Shown here: positions 44,894 to 57,904 of the stretch, one piece after another | Position numbering within the stretch: position 1 is the first letter of the stretch | How the letters are laid out: each line of letters opens with the position of its first letter | Origin: Adineta steineri | Lineage: Eukaryota; Rotifera; Eurotatoria; Adinetida; Adinetidae | DNA: 64,000 nt | Reading direction: 5' to 3' | Assembly (NCBI GenBank): GCA_905250115.1 | Contig: CAJNOI010000032.1 | Coordinates: 496,001-560,000, forward strand | The notes under the pieces: generated by a model | What the model was told of the DNA's origin: nothing | The model's database searches: none | The model's input: only the letters and a program-made list of their open reading frames with translations | Program-made: the position numbers and the translations under genes

Positions 44894-47800
44894 CAGGGTA
44901 TGATGTGTGAGAACAAAAAAAAATTAATAAAAAAATCTTATCTGAAATAATGAAAAACATATGATTGATAAGTTGGTAAACATGGGTTAGGCAAGACAAT
45001 AATAATTTAACTGACAGATATATTATCACGCTATTACCATTCTCTTTTTTTGTGTTTCTCATAAGACATCGGATGGAACCTATGGGGAATATAAATAAAA
45101 AATATGCACTTATTATTACTCTTATCTAAACGGACTATATAAATAACACTGAAACCTTCTTTTCACTCGATATCTCCTCATTAATATTTGATTTTGATGA
45201 AGATTATAAAAGCTTGACTAGTGTTGAATGGGTGCGTATATGATATAAATTGAGTTCTACTTCTTTTATCTAATAATATATAAATCTATTAATGGAAAGG
45301 TAAAGAAAACACAAGTATATTTTAATATTAAAAGATTTTCTGCAAAAACATGTGACAAAGCCGTTACCTTATATGCGCATTTTAACTTATTAAAGAATAT
45401 TAATAAATAAAATAAAGAATAGACTATTACTTATCACCTTTGATATTCAAGAAAAATTCTATTTTTTAAATACAAAAGATGTGTCATTTATTTAACATTT
45501 CAATCTTATAATATAATAGAAAAAGATAATTATATTACGTACTAATATTAAAAAAATAAACATATACCTTGATCTACAGGAATTCTTGCTGATAAAATAC
45601 TTTCTCTTTTTTCTTTCTAATTATTGATATGAAATGATTTTACTTACTTTTTGTTTCCAAGTCATATTTAGTGGATTAAAAAAAATGTAATTAAAAAATT
45701 CACTCGTTCAAATAAAAATAATGTTAATGATGGATGTCGTTTTTCCGTGACGATAGTTATATATATATGTATGTGAACTGAAGGGTATAAATGAAATATT
45801 TTTCAAATAGTTACTTAGACTAATGACATGCTTTGTCAATCTAACCTTTATTCTTGCATATTTTGTTAAATTTAAAATTATAACTATATAGATAAACAGA
45901 TAAAAACTATGATTACTGTATATCAATAAACTGAAAAACAACTATATTTACGTATAAAATAGTCGTTTGAATGATCATTAATTTGAGTTGTATCTACTCT
46001 GTCAGTAATTCATTGAAAATGATAAGCAAGAAGAAAGGAAAACGTGATATATATACTTTCAGACAGTTCTTTACTAATACTTTCCGTTCTTTTCTTCTCT
46101 TGTCATTTATAACTAAGGATAGAACATTGAGTACAACAAAGACAAAGAAAGAATCAATTTCTTATTTTCCTATTCATATAGATCTACTCAAATCAAACAT
46201 GGTATTCATTTTGCTTACTCACTTATTTTTAGAAATAAACAGACACGAACACGTTCAAAGCATATGAAATATTTTTTTTTGTTAACACTTGGCTTGTCTT
46301 GTTTCTTTTTTTAGAATAATAAATATAGCGAAGAAGAGAAGAAAAAAAAGATATATAGAAAGAAAAATAATAATATAAAAGAAAAGAATTAATATAGTAA
46401 TACTAATAATCCAATATGCAAATTGTTTTCTCTAATATTATTTGTTTTTCTTTGAATATGTACTGTTTCTATCAAAAGATAAATGAGACCTGCTATTATC
46501 AAGTAAATGCCACGGGTCTGTCATATTGTTTATATATGAATATAAAAGACATAATTATTTGATTTCCGTTTGTGAAATTGTTTAAGGTTAAACTAACAAT
46601 ACATTTTTAAATAGGTGCATATTATTATTATTCATAGACAAGAAATTATCCTAGATTTGAAGATACCAAATCCTTTCTTATTATTTCGTGAACCATTTTT
46701 TTTAACGTCTCGTCAATTAGTCGAGAAAAACAGGAGATTATTATAGAATAATTCTTTCATAGTGATCTTGAAAAATTGGAGAAGTTCTCTATTATGGGAT
46801 AGCGCTTAATACTTCCGATTACCATATTTTAGACAATGATATTATAAAAGAAAAAAGTCTAGTATATAAGAGTAATTTTTCTTTCTCCAGTTTTTTGAGT
46901 CCTGGATATGGGTCATGGGGATTCAATGATTGACTCATTTCATCTTTTTATTTGATTACTAATTCGAATAGGCAAAAACAATAAATCTTATTATTCGGTT
47001 AACAATGTTCTCTATACAATCTTTTATTTCAATGTATGAATGTGTAATCTATGTCTCTATTGTCTTATATGTTATTTAGTAACGTAAACAATTTTTTTTA
47101 CAAAAGAACAACATATTACAGAAAACGCTCGGATTATTTCTCAGCATGTTTTCTTACAGCAATTTGATTAAATATATATATTTAGCATATCTTAATTCTA
47201 ATCATCCTATTGATATCATGCCGTTCAAAGGAGTGAAAAATGTATGTCACAGAAACTCGAGACTGCACTTTTTCAGTGCAAAATAATATCATATTAAATA
47301 AAAGAATAATTTATGATTATGTACTGTATCATATTCTTAAAATCTTCTAGATATACATTTCAAACTACTTTCTATTATAGACAGAAAATATTTTCTGTTT
47401 TTATATTTTAAATCTAATCTCTAGTGTTATTATTTACTTACTATATTTAATCAGGAAGAAAATGTATTCTTTTTGGTTCATATTAATAAGTATAAATAAT
47501 AATGATAGAAAATAACATGCAATATCAAGTATTATAATCTATCTTAACACACCCACATATATATATGCATTTCACAAGTTGGCTAATTCAAATGTATCGA
47601 ATAACTATTATTTTGCACATTGTATGATTGCAACTATAATTTGTCTGATTTTCTTCCTGTTAATCTACACACTTATTTTTTTTTCTAATCGAATGAATAG
47701 CATAAAAAAACAAACATGCATGAATGCAACTACAAACACATGATTCTGACAGGTGCCTAGAGGCTGCGTAAAAGAAACAGGCAAGATGAATAATAGAGCT

Positions 47801-48089
47801 TAGATAAATCTAGCAATATCATTGCGTGATAATGCCATAGACAATACTTTTCTATTCTAACCAGATTTCAATATCTAGACATACATATTACACATTGCTA
47901 TTAAATTGTTTATTATATGAGTATATATCGTTGAAGGAGCACAGATGTTATGAAAAATATTTTGATTATATGACGTCGTTTCATATATTTCTTTTATTAT
48001 AAATTCTACTGAAATTTTCTGGATGAAAAATCATTTATATAATTAAATGTGACAAATAAAAACTCATATTTTCTTTTCTCTAAAAATAT
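44894..48089. other. Long AT-rich intergenic region
   Basis: About 3.2 kb upstream of the GPCR and downstream of the coiled-coil gene. Mostly A/T homopolymer-rich sequence with several ATATAT tracts. No gene that I can support. It may carry GPCR promoter or enhancer sequence and an unrecognised 5' exon. Confidence 0.5.
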
Positions 48090-51000
48090 CTATGAATATC
48101 TATTATTAAAAACATTTGATAGCGTAGCAAAACTTTCTCGTCGTTCTTTTGCTGTTGTCATTTTGAATGATGATGATGAGGATGATGAATATTGTCGATT
48201 TTTACTTCGTTTTGTTAGATCAGATAATGTTTCAGGTTCGAAATCTTGTTCATCATTACTTGATATTATTGAATTTACATCAATAATACGTACACGACGA
48301 GGTGTGGGAGCTGTTAATGGTGGAAAATAAATTCGAACTGGAAGATCACATTGAGATCGTTTGTCTGAATCATCGAGAATTTGTTCAGATGTTGGTGTAT
48401 GATTTGTTGACGATGTCGGTAACGTTGGATGTCGAAATATTCTTTGATGAAGACGAGCTAAACGAGGTGAACCAAATAATTTTGGTGTTAAATTTGGTAT
48501 TGTTATTTTTGTTTCAGTAGCTGATTTTCGTCTTGGTACAGATGGATGTTGTTGTTGTCGACGACGTTGTAACCATGAAGTAATTTGTGCTGCACACATA
48601 CTTTTACTACGAGAAAAAGTTTCTTTAAGATCAAAACGTGAACGTTTTGAACGTTTTGTATTATTCATTGATGATGTTTTATTATTTGAATCCATTTCAT
48701 TTGTTATTATTGTTGTTGAATAATGTCCTGTATTGGATGATGATGATGATGGTTGTATTTGTGATATAGTTGTTTGTAGAGGAATCATTGGATCAGGTAG
48801 ATAGTGTTGAGGATATTCAAAAGTGTCTATAAGTGATAATTTACGTAAACAACTACGAATTGGAACAAATCGAACATGAGTTTGATTTTCACTTGAAATT
48901 GTTCGTTGAGTAGTTCTACAATAAATATTTTCAGTTTTGATCAATTATTTTTTTTATTTTTCTATATCATATCATGCAAAGTATGTGAAATTAAATAGTA
49001 AAGCTAATTTTCAATATCCCTCGAGCACTATCCTCATTTTTTCGCACGAAAGAGGTCATGTAGATCCAGACAGACTCACATACAATTACGCTATAGGAAT
49101 CGGGAGGGTGGGTGTAGGATATAGGAAAGTTACTGACATTCACTCCCCACACCCACACCCACACCCACCCCTAATTCTATGTAAGGAGATAAACCTTCGA
49201 GATGATAGGGGGCTCATTGAACAAGAAAACAAAACCACATATATAACACCATAAATGTCGCAGGGTCCGTATGGATCCACCCCTTAATTTTTTCCCTGTT
49301 AGAGGCATCGGAGGAATTTTATATGGTCTTCGTGCATTGTTAGAAGAATAACGATTAGAAAAAAGATCGATCCGAAAGACAAAAATCAGCGTTGTGGGTT
49401 CGATTGGACTCCCAAACAGCGTACGAGGGATATATTTTTAAAGTAATCTATCAATATATAAACATATCAATATCATATTCTTTGTATATCTTGTCTTATA
49501 AATAGACATATGTCATTCTTTATTTGATTGAATATATAAAATGTCAATAGAGACAATATTTTTCCTATACTTAGTACAATTCGAAGGAATGTCGTAGATG
49601 GATAAGACTAAAGTTATTTTCACATACTTTAATTGTTGTAATAATTGTAAATCTTTAATAGAATCTTGTTCAAATTTTTGTCGATTTCGTTTAAATTGTT
49701 CCAATTGATCAAAGAATTTTTTATTAAATAAAATTGCTTGTTCACTTGGTTTATTCAATGTACCATCTAATACATCTGAATATGCAGCACTTTGTACAGC
49801 TAATATCCATGATGCTGGCATAGATATTAATGTTTGTAATGAACGACAACGTCGAGGTAAATATGATTGATCATATTCTCTTATATTGATCATTGATTGT
49901 TGTTTCATAGAATTTTTTGTACAAAAAATATTTGTTTTTAATGTTTTTAAATTTGTTTCAAGTTCTTTTAATACATTTATTTTCTGTTGAAGATATTCAT
50001 GACAATGACGAAGTGAGATTTCTTCAGACATAATTTCACGCCATTGATGAACTATAAGTGATCGTTGATTAGGTGAAAGAATTGGACCTAATGTTGGTAA
50101 ATCTATTTCATGTTCAAGATTAGATTCTTCAATTATTGATGGATAATTATCGGTAATTAATGTTGAATCTCTAGGTTTCGTCGTTGTTTCGTTAATTATT
50201 ACAACCATAGATGGTTTTCGAGAAATATTGTTTGAATCACTTTTTGTTGTTACTGATTGTCGACGGTAATTGACTAGAAAAAGTATATTTAATTAATGAA
50301 AAGAAAGAAGTATGATTTTTCTAACCAAGAAAATGACTTTTTTGCATTGTTTGCCATTCACGCATTTTTTGTTGATAAGATTTTGTTAAAGCTGGCGCTA
50401 ATTGTGCTGTTAGAATAGCATGATTTAAACCTGAACCTATTTTAAAATATTTCGATAGAAAGAAAAGTGTCAGAAAATATCACACCTATATCATCAAGTG
50501 TTGATCCATGTGATTGATGAAAAAGGCGTATAGATGTAGATGAACTTTGATCACTAAATTGTCTTTTAACAGTATCCAATTTAGAACGAAGTTTACGTCG
50601 ATAACGAGCTAAATTAGACAACAGACAAAAAACATAGAAATCGATATGTATAATTCAAGAAATTTCATGTATCTAGTAATGATTATCATTGAAACATGAC
50701 GAGAAGTTTTGCTATATTTGACATTTCTCATTAATGATTGAGAATATAAGATAATACATTCGTTTTTATTATCTAAGAATATAATCAAGTATGACTATCT
50801 GATTTCTGTAAAATGTTCCATATGTTATAGAGTTTCTTTTTCTCTTTTACCAAGTCATGTTGTAGTGATAACAGTACCATGTGCTGATTTTCTGTTTATC
50901 TTAATATTCGCTTAACTGATAACATAAAGAATTAAGTATTTTATTAATTTATTAAGCCAATAACGTACAAGGCTTTGCATTGACTACATATCGTATTTCA

Positions 51001-52798
51001 ACTATACCTAATATATCGAATAAAACATATAAACATAATTATGTATGAAAAATGTAACAGCTATAGTTAAGTTAATAACGATAAAGATCAAATAATACTA
51101 CTTCTCGTTATACGTTATTTTGATCATTTAGAATTAAATAAAGTCGATGTCAGTTCAGTTTAGCATTATGTCTTGCAATAAAACATCTGCCTCTTATTTA
51201 AAAAAATCAGTTTCCGTTAAGAGACTTCGTGCGGAGATAAATGTATGGAAAATTAGCTCGACATCTATTAAAAACTGTTTTCGATGTTTTTCTCTCTATT
51301 AATTTACTTTGCACGATGTACTCAAGAATTCTCTGAAGACTCATAGTTTATAGAACAAATCACAACACATGGCATATATTGATACTTATACAATTAGATA
51401 TCTATTTGGCGTCATACATTCTAACCTACTTGAGTCTCTATTTGCTTTTGAAGTTTTATATGAATGAGTGATATTCAACAATCTAATTTTTTTACTATAC
51501 ACAGAATGGAAATCATGAATATAGAATAAAAGTCATGATCTTCTAACTGAAGAATCTAAAATTTAGTTATATTTTTCTTTTACTTGTAAATTATTGGCAG
51601 GAACTTATGTAGATAGATTAATATTATGTTGAAGAAAAAAACATATTATTTCTAAGTTTTCTTTATCTTATCAAGTCTAAAAATAGACGTTTTTTTAGTA
51701 TATACCTATTTTTGATTGTTTACGTGTTAATAAATTTTCATCATCCATACTCGTCGTATTATTCGTAGAACGTAAATTTATAACGGATGCTTCTTGACGT
51801 TCAGTACTTGATGAAGTTGCTGTATGATCTTCGTAAAGTCTTCGTTTATGATATGCTCTAACAAATTGTCTTGATTCATCATCTTGATCACTATCGTCAC
51901 CAATAGTTCTCTGTTGATTATCGGTTGTGATTACAGTTTTCTTTTTTTTCTTCTTTAACCGTTTATTATCTTGTAAATGATCATCATCGCTCTCTATAGA
52001 TACATTAATTGTTGGTATTTGTCGATCAACATGTAACAATGGAGGACTCGTTGTATAATCATTTTTTCGTCGAAGAGAAAATTTAAAAGCATGTCGAACT
52101 TTATTCCAATTATTCCAAGTTGTTAAACCTTTTTGATAAATAGATGAAGAATTGAATTGAAAGTAAATATTTTGTCAAACATACCCAAATTCTGATCGTT
52201 TTGATCAGGTTGATCGTGATCATTTAGGAATATTGATGAAGAATTATCTTGTTGATTATCATAATTTATACCTTTTAAAAAGAAATGTCAAAACTGACAG
52301 ATGTCAAGATTAAATGAACAGTCATTCATTAATCCCTTTTTTTCTTCTTTAAATGTTAATTTTAGATGACGCAAAATAGAAAATAAATGTATAAACTAGA
52401 TAATAAACTTTACCTTTTTGTTCTCGATTTGATTTTGACTGTTTAATCTTGAATGAATTCGATGGTGATAATGTCTTCGATCTATCTTCACGTTTTTCTT
52501 TTTGATCAGTAGAATTTTCTTTTAATGAAATTCGTTGTTGAAATTTACTAATATGATCATTTAGTTCAATATGAGCACGTAAATGATCATTTTCAGCTTT
52601 TAATTGATGAATTTGTTCGATAAGACAACATAAATTATTAAGTACACATAAGCCTGTTGTCATTGTTGTTGCTGTTGTTGTATAATTATTAGTATTTGAT
52701 ATCAATCGTGAAGGTGATGACGATGATGATGATGGAGATTTTGTTCTACCAAGGCCCATTTGTTTGGCAAATTGAAGAAATTCATTTGGTGTTGTCAT
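48090..52798 (-). CDS. Unidentified 866-aa Ser-rich coiled-coil protein
   Basis: Seven exons (52798-52414, 52271-52185, 52128-51706, 50608-50486, 50436-50326, 50273-49628, 48915-48090) keep phase throughout and encode about 866 aa. The N-terminus has a Ser-rich stretch, then a short coiled coil (IEQIHQLKAENDHLRAHIEL). The middle has TTWNNWNKVRHAFKFSLRRK, a Lys run with acidic sequence, and ARYRRKLRSKLDTVKRQFSD. Then come SYQQKMREWQTMQKSHFL, a helical region (EYLQQKINVLKELETNLKTL) and a well-conserved-looking SLQTLISMPASWILAVQSAA. The C-terminus is basic, Ser-rich and low in order. I do not recognise the family; the layout suggests a cytoskeletal or signalling scaffold. The last intron (49627-48916) contains a telomere-like repeat, and the third (51705-50609) is 1.1 kb of plain AT-rich sequence. 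Confidence 0.7.
49101..49173. repeat. Telomere-like G/C-arm palindromic repeat in intron
   Basis: GGGAGGGTGGGTGTAGG on the left, then a C-rich right arm CCCCACACCCACACCCACAC continuing to CCACCCC, i.e. several CCCACA hexamers. It lies in the last intron of the coiled-coil gene, the only copy right of 35 kb. Confidence 0.7.
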
Positions 52799-54896
52799 TA
52801 CTATACTAAACTACAAAATAAATCATATACTCACATTATTATGATGAATCTTTTCTTTCATCAACTTTATCATTTCTCTCCTCCTCTGCTACGCTTTCCA
52901 GGAGTATGATAATAAAAAAAAAAAAACGTTCCTAATGAAGCCTGTATCGACACATCATTTCTATCTCTAAACATGCGTATGTTCTTCATCATATTCGCTA
53001 TTCGTGTCTTCAACCGAGAATGATATCGCACATGATGACGACAACTCAACTGATGATGTTTGATCGTTCTTTTCCAACTGGTTGCTTATAGATACTTGAT
53101 GCTAAAATACATACAAATAACTCTATTTGCCTTTTGGTTTCTAATACGTACTATTTGCATAAATGTATATATAGTTTTTTAATAAGATCTTTCAAGTCAT
53201 GTCATTTTTGGTATTGAGAAATTAATGTAAAAGAAACACGATACAATTCAATAGTGGCAAATGTCAACAGTAAGAGATGGAAGTTTGTTGATAGATTTAT
53301 ATTAGTGTCTATATGAAAAAACACTAAGATATAATAACCTTGCATATCTTTCTCACAAGTTCACAAGTGCTATTTTCCTAAGAATGATTAGTAAGAAAAC
53401 ACACAAGGATACTATTAGAAGCTCTAGTTAAATAAAGAAAAATAAACAAATACCCTTGTTTATAGATTCTAGGTGAAGAAATATCAATTCATCAATATAC
53501 ATTTTTATCAGCACGTATGTATTAAGGCAATACAGCCTATTAATTTCTCCTGCTGTGGGATTATTCATTTATCGCAATTATATTATTCTTCTCGTAATAT
53601 ACTACATCATATATTAATAGCAATAATAATATAAGAAACATCTGCTATACATTTCATTAAAAAGATTTACTTACTTCATCAAATAAATAATAATAATAAT
53701 AATAATAAAGAAGGTTGAAATTTTTCTTCGAATAAAGTCGAATGTATTTAATTACATCCAAATATTTTATTGAAGAAAAATGATTATCTTCTTGTTATAA
53801 TAAAGAAGAACGAAAATTTGAGTAGTTATTTACTACTCGTCGTAGTGGAAATATGAGATTTATCTCATCGACACATCTAACTATAGAGAAGTTTGCTAGA
53901 AAAATAACAACAGCAACAGCATTGTCAACAATAAGAACAAGTGCACATAAATAATTACTTAAAGTTTTGATAACCGTAACAATTGACGTCATAGACTTCT
54001 CATTTACAAATAAATCAACTAAAGAAATGTGCCTTGTGTTGTACTAGATTATTTTCTGTTGTTTTCCTTCTCTCTTCCTATGTCTTGTTTTGAGTAGATG
54101 ACAGTCCATTAGTTTCTCTCTCTCTCTCTCTCTCTCTCTGTGTTATACTCTATACGTAGATTTATATTTTATAAGAAGAAGAAAAAAAAGGCATTGTTGT
54201 TTGATATTCCTACAGATTCACCTTGAGTCGTTTTCCTCTATATATAGAATTTATCTCGCTTGAAATCTTATTAATTAAATATTCCAACAATATTAATGAG
54301 AAGTTTTTTAATTAAATCACCATAGTACATACTTATTTTGGTTAAGAAATGTATATTATTTTGATATATATATAAATGAATAGAATAAATACAAGAGAGC
54401 ATCAATTAAATATATCTCTTATTTGAAAACAAAACATTTACCTTTTAAAAAGTAACATTCAACACAGTTGTTTCGGACAAAAATAGAACAATTTATTGTC
54501 TGTTGCAGAAGAGAATGAAAAAAAGGGTCTTAACGACTTTTACATCATATATGTGTACTATCGACTAACACATTGTCAGAAACATATCCTTTCATTTTTG
54601 ACGATCTTTTATGAAACACATCATGTAACTTACATTAATATATTCAATTACATATCAAGTTTATTATGAAATATCTGATAATATATGGTTTATATATACG
54701 CATCTGCTATTGTTCTCAACATATTATTTTTTCTTCTCTAGTATAAAAACTCAAACAGAAAAGCACAGCAATAATAAAAAGACTAAGAAAAAAAAATGAA
54801 AGAAAAACAAAATAACATAATTAAAAAAAATCATGTTTGAGTTATAATATGGACGTTAAAAGAGAAAGAATGTTTATATATTTTCCTGATGATTAT
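52799..54896. other. Intergenic region with microsatellites
   Basis: About 2.1 kb between the coiled-coil gene start and the Ro60 stop, both on the minus strand. It contains an (AAT)n tract at about 53683-53707 and a (TC)n tract at about 54114-54139. The minus-strand frame at 53795-53992 is short and unsupported. No gene seen. Confidence 0.5.
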
Positions 54897-56896
54897 TTAA
54901 ATTTGGCCTTCAGCAAATAAGGACATAACTTGTGGTGCAGCTGAATCAAAACCAACAACATCAAGCATGCCTTTATCATTTGGATCAGCAATAGTAAAAC
55001 CATTTGATTGCATTCCAACAACAATTAATTTAGCATTCGGACAATTCATTTTTTGTCGATATTGTTTTAATGCTTCTGTTGGATGAATTTTACCAAACCA
55101 TGTTTCACTATCCGTATAAACAATGAATACATCGATATTTTCTAAATATTAAATAGAAATTTTGTTTTTATCAAATTAAAAATAATTTTAACATACCCTT
55201 ATGATCAATAGCCCAAAGCATGGGTAATGCACAATCAGTTCCACCCATTGAAATTGCACGTGTAGTTGTCATGACACTTTCAAGGTTTGCATCTTTTGTA
55301 ATATTAACTGGAATAAGTTCATGAGAAAAGGCAACAACCTAAACAAAAATAATAAAAGCTAGTGATTGATTCATTTAAATATATACATACTTTTGCGTAT
55401 GGTTCTGTTCGAAGTGTTACCATACACATAGCACATGAGCCAACAGCTGGTGTTATTGATGGTGAACCATTAATTGTACCACATGACATACTACCACTAA
55501 CATCAAGTGCAAGTAAATAACGTTGATTTGTAGGTTTAACAAATTTAAATGAAAGATAAAAAGCTTCTTCTAATGCATTTTTAATATTATCACTAACAGT
55601 CCATTTTAGTTTGCCTTTGAAACCATGACCTTGTTTATATGTTTCTAATGCAACAAGAACATTAAATGGATGAATACGTGCACGTTGTAATTGTTCACGG
55701 TTTTTTAATCGTTGAATAATAAGTTTTTCTGCATCACTATTTTCAGTTAATAAATTAATTTCCGACATTTTACCTAAAAAAAACAAATTTATATTTAAAT
55801 TTGGTTGAAAAAAAAAAGATTAAGAATACTAACCAAGATTACGAATCATCGCTGTTAATGGCATTTTTTCTAATAATACTGACCAAATAGCTGTTGAATT
55901 TAACATACCAGTTGGCATATGTTCTCGAACAAGATTATGTTGTCGAATAGCCGTAACAAGTTCATTGTCATCAGTTGATGTTTTCATTTTTTCAACTGTT
56001 TCTAAAAATTCTTTTAATTGTTCTACAGTCACTAATTTTTTATTAAATTCTTCAGCATCTTCATCATTCTCATTATTTATATGTGCTTGTTGTTTACCAT
56101 CTGTAACAGTAGTTTCAGTTTTAGTACTATCATTGGTTGTTTCTTTTGGTTTATTTAAATTTTCAATTGCTTTTGCTAATCCATGAGTAATATAATCAAA
56201 TAAAAAGCAAAGTAATGGATCTTTTGTACTTGGATGTGCTAAACGAAGTACATCTCGATGGGAATAACCTTCACGACTTTGATATTTTGTTATAGCCATA
56301 GCTAATTTACTAGCATTTTGTTCCGTATACCATTTTGATACAGCTCGACGTTGTGCTCGTCCCCAATTTTGACCAAGAGCATGAGCATATTTAATAAACC
56401 TAAATAATCAATATATAAAAATAAATAATTTAGAATAAAACTAAGAACACATACATAAATAGATGAGTTGGAATACGACAAATTTCTGATAATGACGTAT
56501 AAGCAGCTTGTTTTGTTTTTAAATCTGTCGATTTTGCACATAGAGCTAAGGCAAACATGATCGGATTTTGTTTTGATGTACGTCCTTCAAGAGAATAGGT
56601 TTTGATCGTTTCAACAACTTCTGTTCCGCGTCCATTTTCGATTAATTTTAATATAGCTTGGGCATTTTCAATACCGAGTTCTTTTTCTCCTTGATAATAT
56701 GTACCACCTTCACTACCCAAACATAGAAAACGGCGAAGTCGTTGCATATCATCAACAGCCCACGCAAAGCCACCTTAAAATAAAAAGAAAAGTTATTTTC
56801 GGACACTTCAAAAATAAAACAAAAATTCATACCTGCATTATTTTGTACTTGATCTCCTCTTAATGGTTCGGATTGTGGTATCGTTTCTGCACTCAT
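54897..56896 (-). CDS. RO60: Ro60 / TROVE-domain RNA-binding protein
   Basis: Six exons (56896-56833, 56773-56455, 56399-55834, 55773-55391, 55338-55197, 55141-54897) in phase give 572 aa, near the 538 of human Ro60. The ring-shaped TROVE (HEAT-like) domain is recognisable from [56 protein letters not shown] and [13 protein letters not shown]. The C-terminal von Willebrand A domain has the MIDAS motif LALDVSGSM and [13 protein letters not shown] Glu/Asp/Lys-rich insert near residues 195-240 is longer than in human. Ro proteins bind Y RNAs and misfolded small RNAs for quality control. The Deinococcus homologue contributes to recovery from radiation, which is suggestive for a desiccation- and radiation-tolerant animal. 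I could not find a Y RNA gene nearby. Confidence 0.92.
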
Positions 56897-57025
56897 AATG
56901 CCAAATAGTTAATAAATATGAACAAGAAAATTAATCTTAAAAATAAAAATAAACATGAATTATTACGAATATTTAAAAAAGGTAATTGATTCTTTGTTAA
57001 TATTCTGAATAAAAATAGAAAAAAA

Positions 57026-57904
57026 TTACGTAAGAAAAACTCTCTTTTGTATCCATTCTAATGTATAATTAAATATTTCCTCTCGTTCGGGTTCACTATG
57101 TAATTCATGAAAACAATTTGGCCAACTTTTAAAATCAATATTTTCTCCTCGTTCAGAAAATTTTAAACTTGCATCATGACTAGTTATTGAATCAGCATGA
57201 CCATGTTGAACTAAAACTGGGATATGAAATCTACAACTTGCTCGATCAAGTTTAGATGCAACACCACCTATACTATGAGCAAGTGATAATGTTGCTGAAC
57301 GACGTATAGAATTATCTTGTCCATATGAATGAATAATAGTTTCATCACGTGTTATTCTATGTGGATCAAATCGAAGTCGAACATTTAAAGATGGCCGAAA
57401 TCGACATACTGTTCGAATTATTTTGAAAACAGGACGTGGCGGTTGAAGTGATCCTGCAAGACGAATCCAAGGACCTGAAACTATTACAGCTTGATATGGA
57501 CATTTATCTGTTTTATTTGGAAATCGATTGAGTGTATATGATAATACTATACATCCACCCATTGAATGTCCATAAAGTATAGCTGGACATGATGGATATC
57601 TTGTTCTTGCTTCTCTTAATAATCTATCCAAATCATTATAAACCGCTTCCGATGTTGGAATAAATCCATGTTTTCCAGCACTTTGACCATGACCACGAAG
57701 ATCCATTGCAATTATTGCAAAATTATTATCATGAAAATAATCAATTAAATGTTCATATCGGCCACTATGTTCAGCAAGACCATGTATAAGAATTAATAGA
57801 GCACGTGGATATTTGGCATATTTTGATGGTCGATGATAACCAGCAAGTAGAAGACCATCAAAAGAAACTATAGGGAAGTAATTCATATTATTTGTACGAT
57901 TCAA
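57026..57904 (-). CDS. Alpha/beta hydrolase, monoglyceride-lipase-like
   Basis: Single exon, 292 aa; human monoglyceride lipase is 303. Oxyanion motif IHGLAEHSGRY (residues 40-50), AMDLRGHGQSAGKHG, nucleophile elbow GHSMGG with Ser114, acid Asp238 in VQHGHADSIT and His266 in NCFHELHSEP form the expected catalytic triad with family spacing. Such enzymes release glycerol and fatty acid from monoacylglycerols, including 2-arachidonoylglycerol. No signal peptide or membrane segment is visible. A second Met at residue 7 is an alternative start. It ends 129 bp from the Ro60 start, same strand. Confidence 0.9.
   Translation of the reverse strand: MNRTNNMNYFPIVSFDGLLLAGYHRPSKYAKYPRALLILIHGLAEHSGRYEHLIDYFHDNNFAIIAMDLRGHGQSAGKHGFIPTSEAVYNDLDRLLREARTRYPSCPAILYGHSMGGCIVLSYTLNRFPNKTDKCPYQAVIVSGPWIRLAGSLQPPRPVFKIIRTVCRFRPSLNVRLRFDPHRITRDETIIHSYGQDNSIRRSATLSLAHSIGGVASKLDRASCRFHIPVLVQHGHADSITSHDASLKFSERGENIDFKSWPNCFHELHSEPEREEIFNYTLEWIQKRVFLT

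Noticed and set aside
40481..48089. tRNA, rRNA or CRISPR features in the long spacers
   Set aside because: I saw no cloverleaf-like, rRNA-like or regularly spaced repeat sequence; a tRNAscan run would be needed to exclude tRNAs fully.
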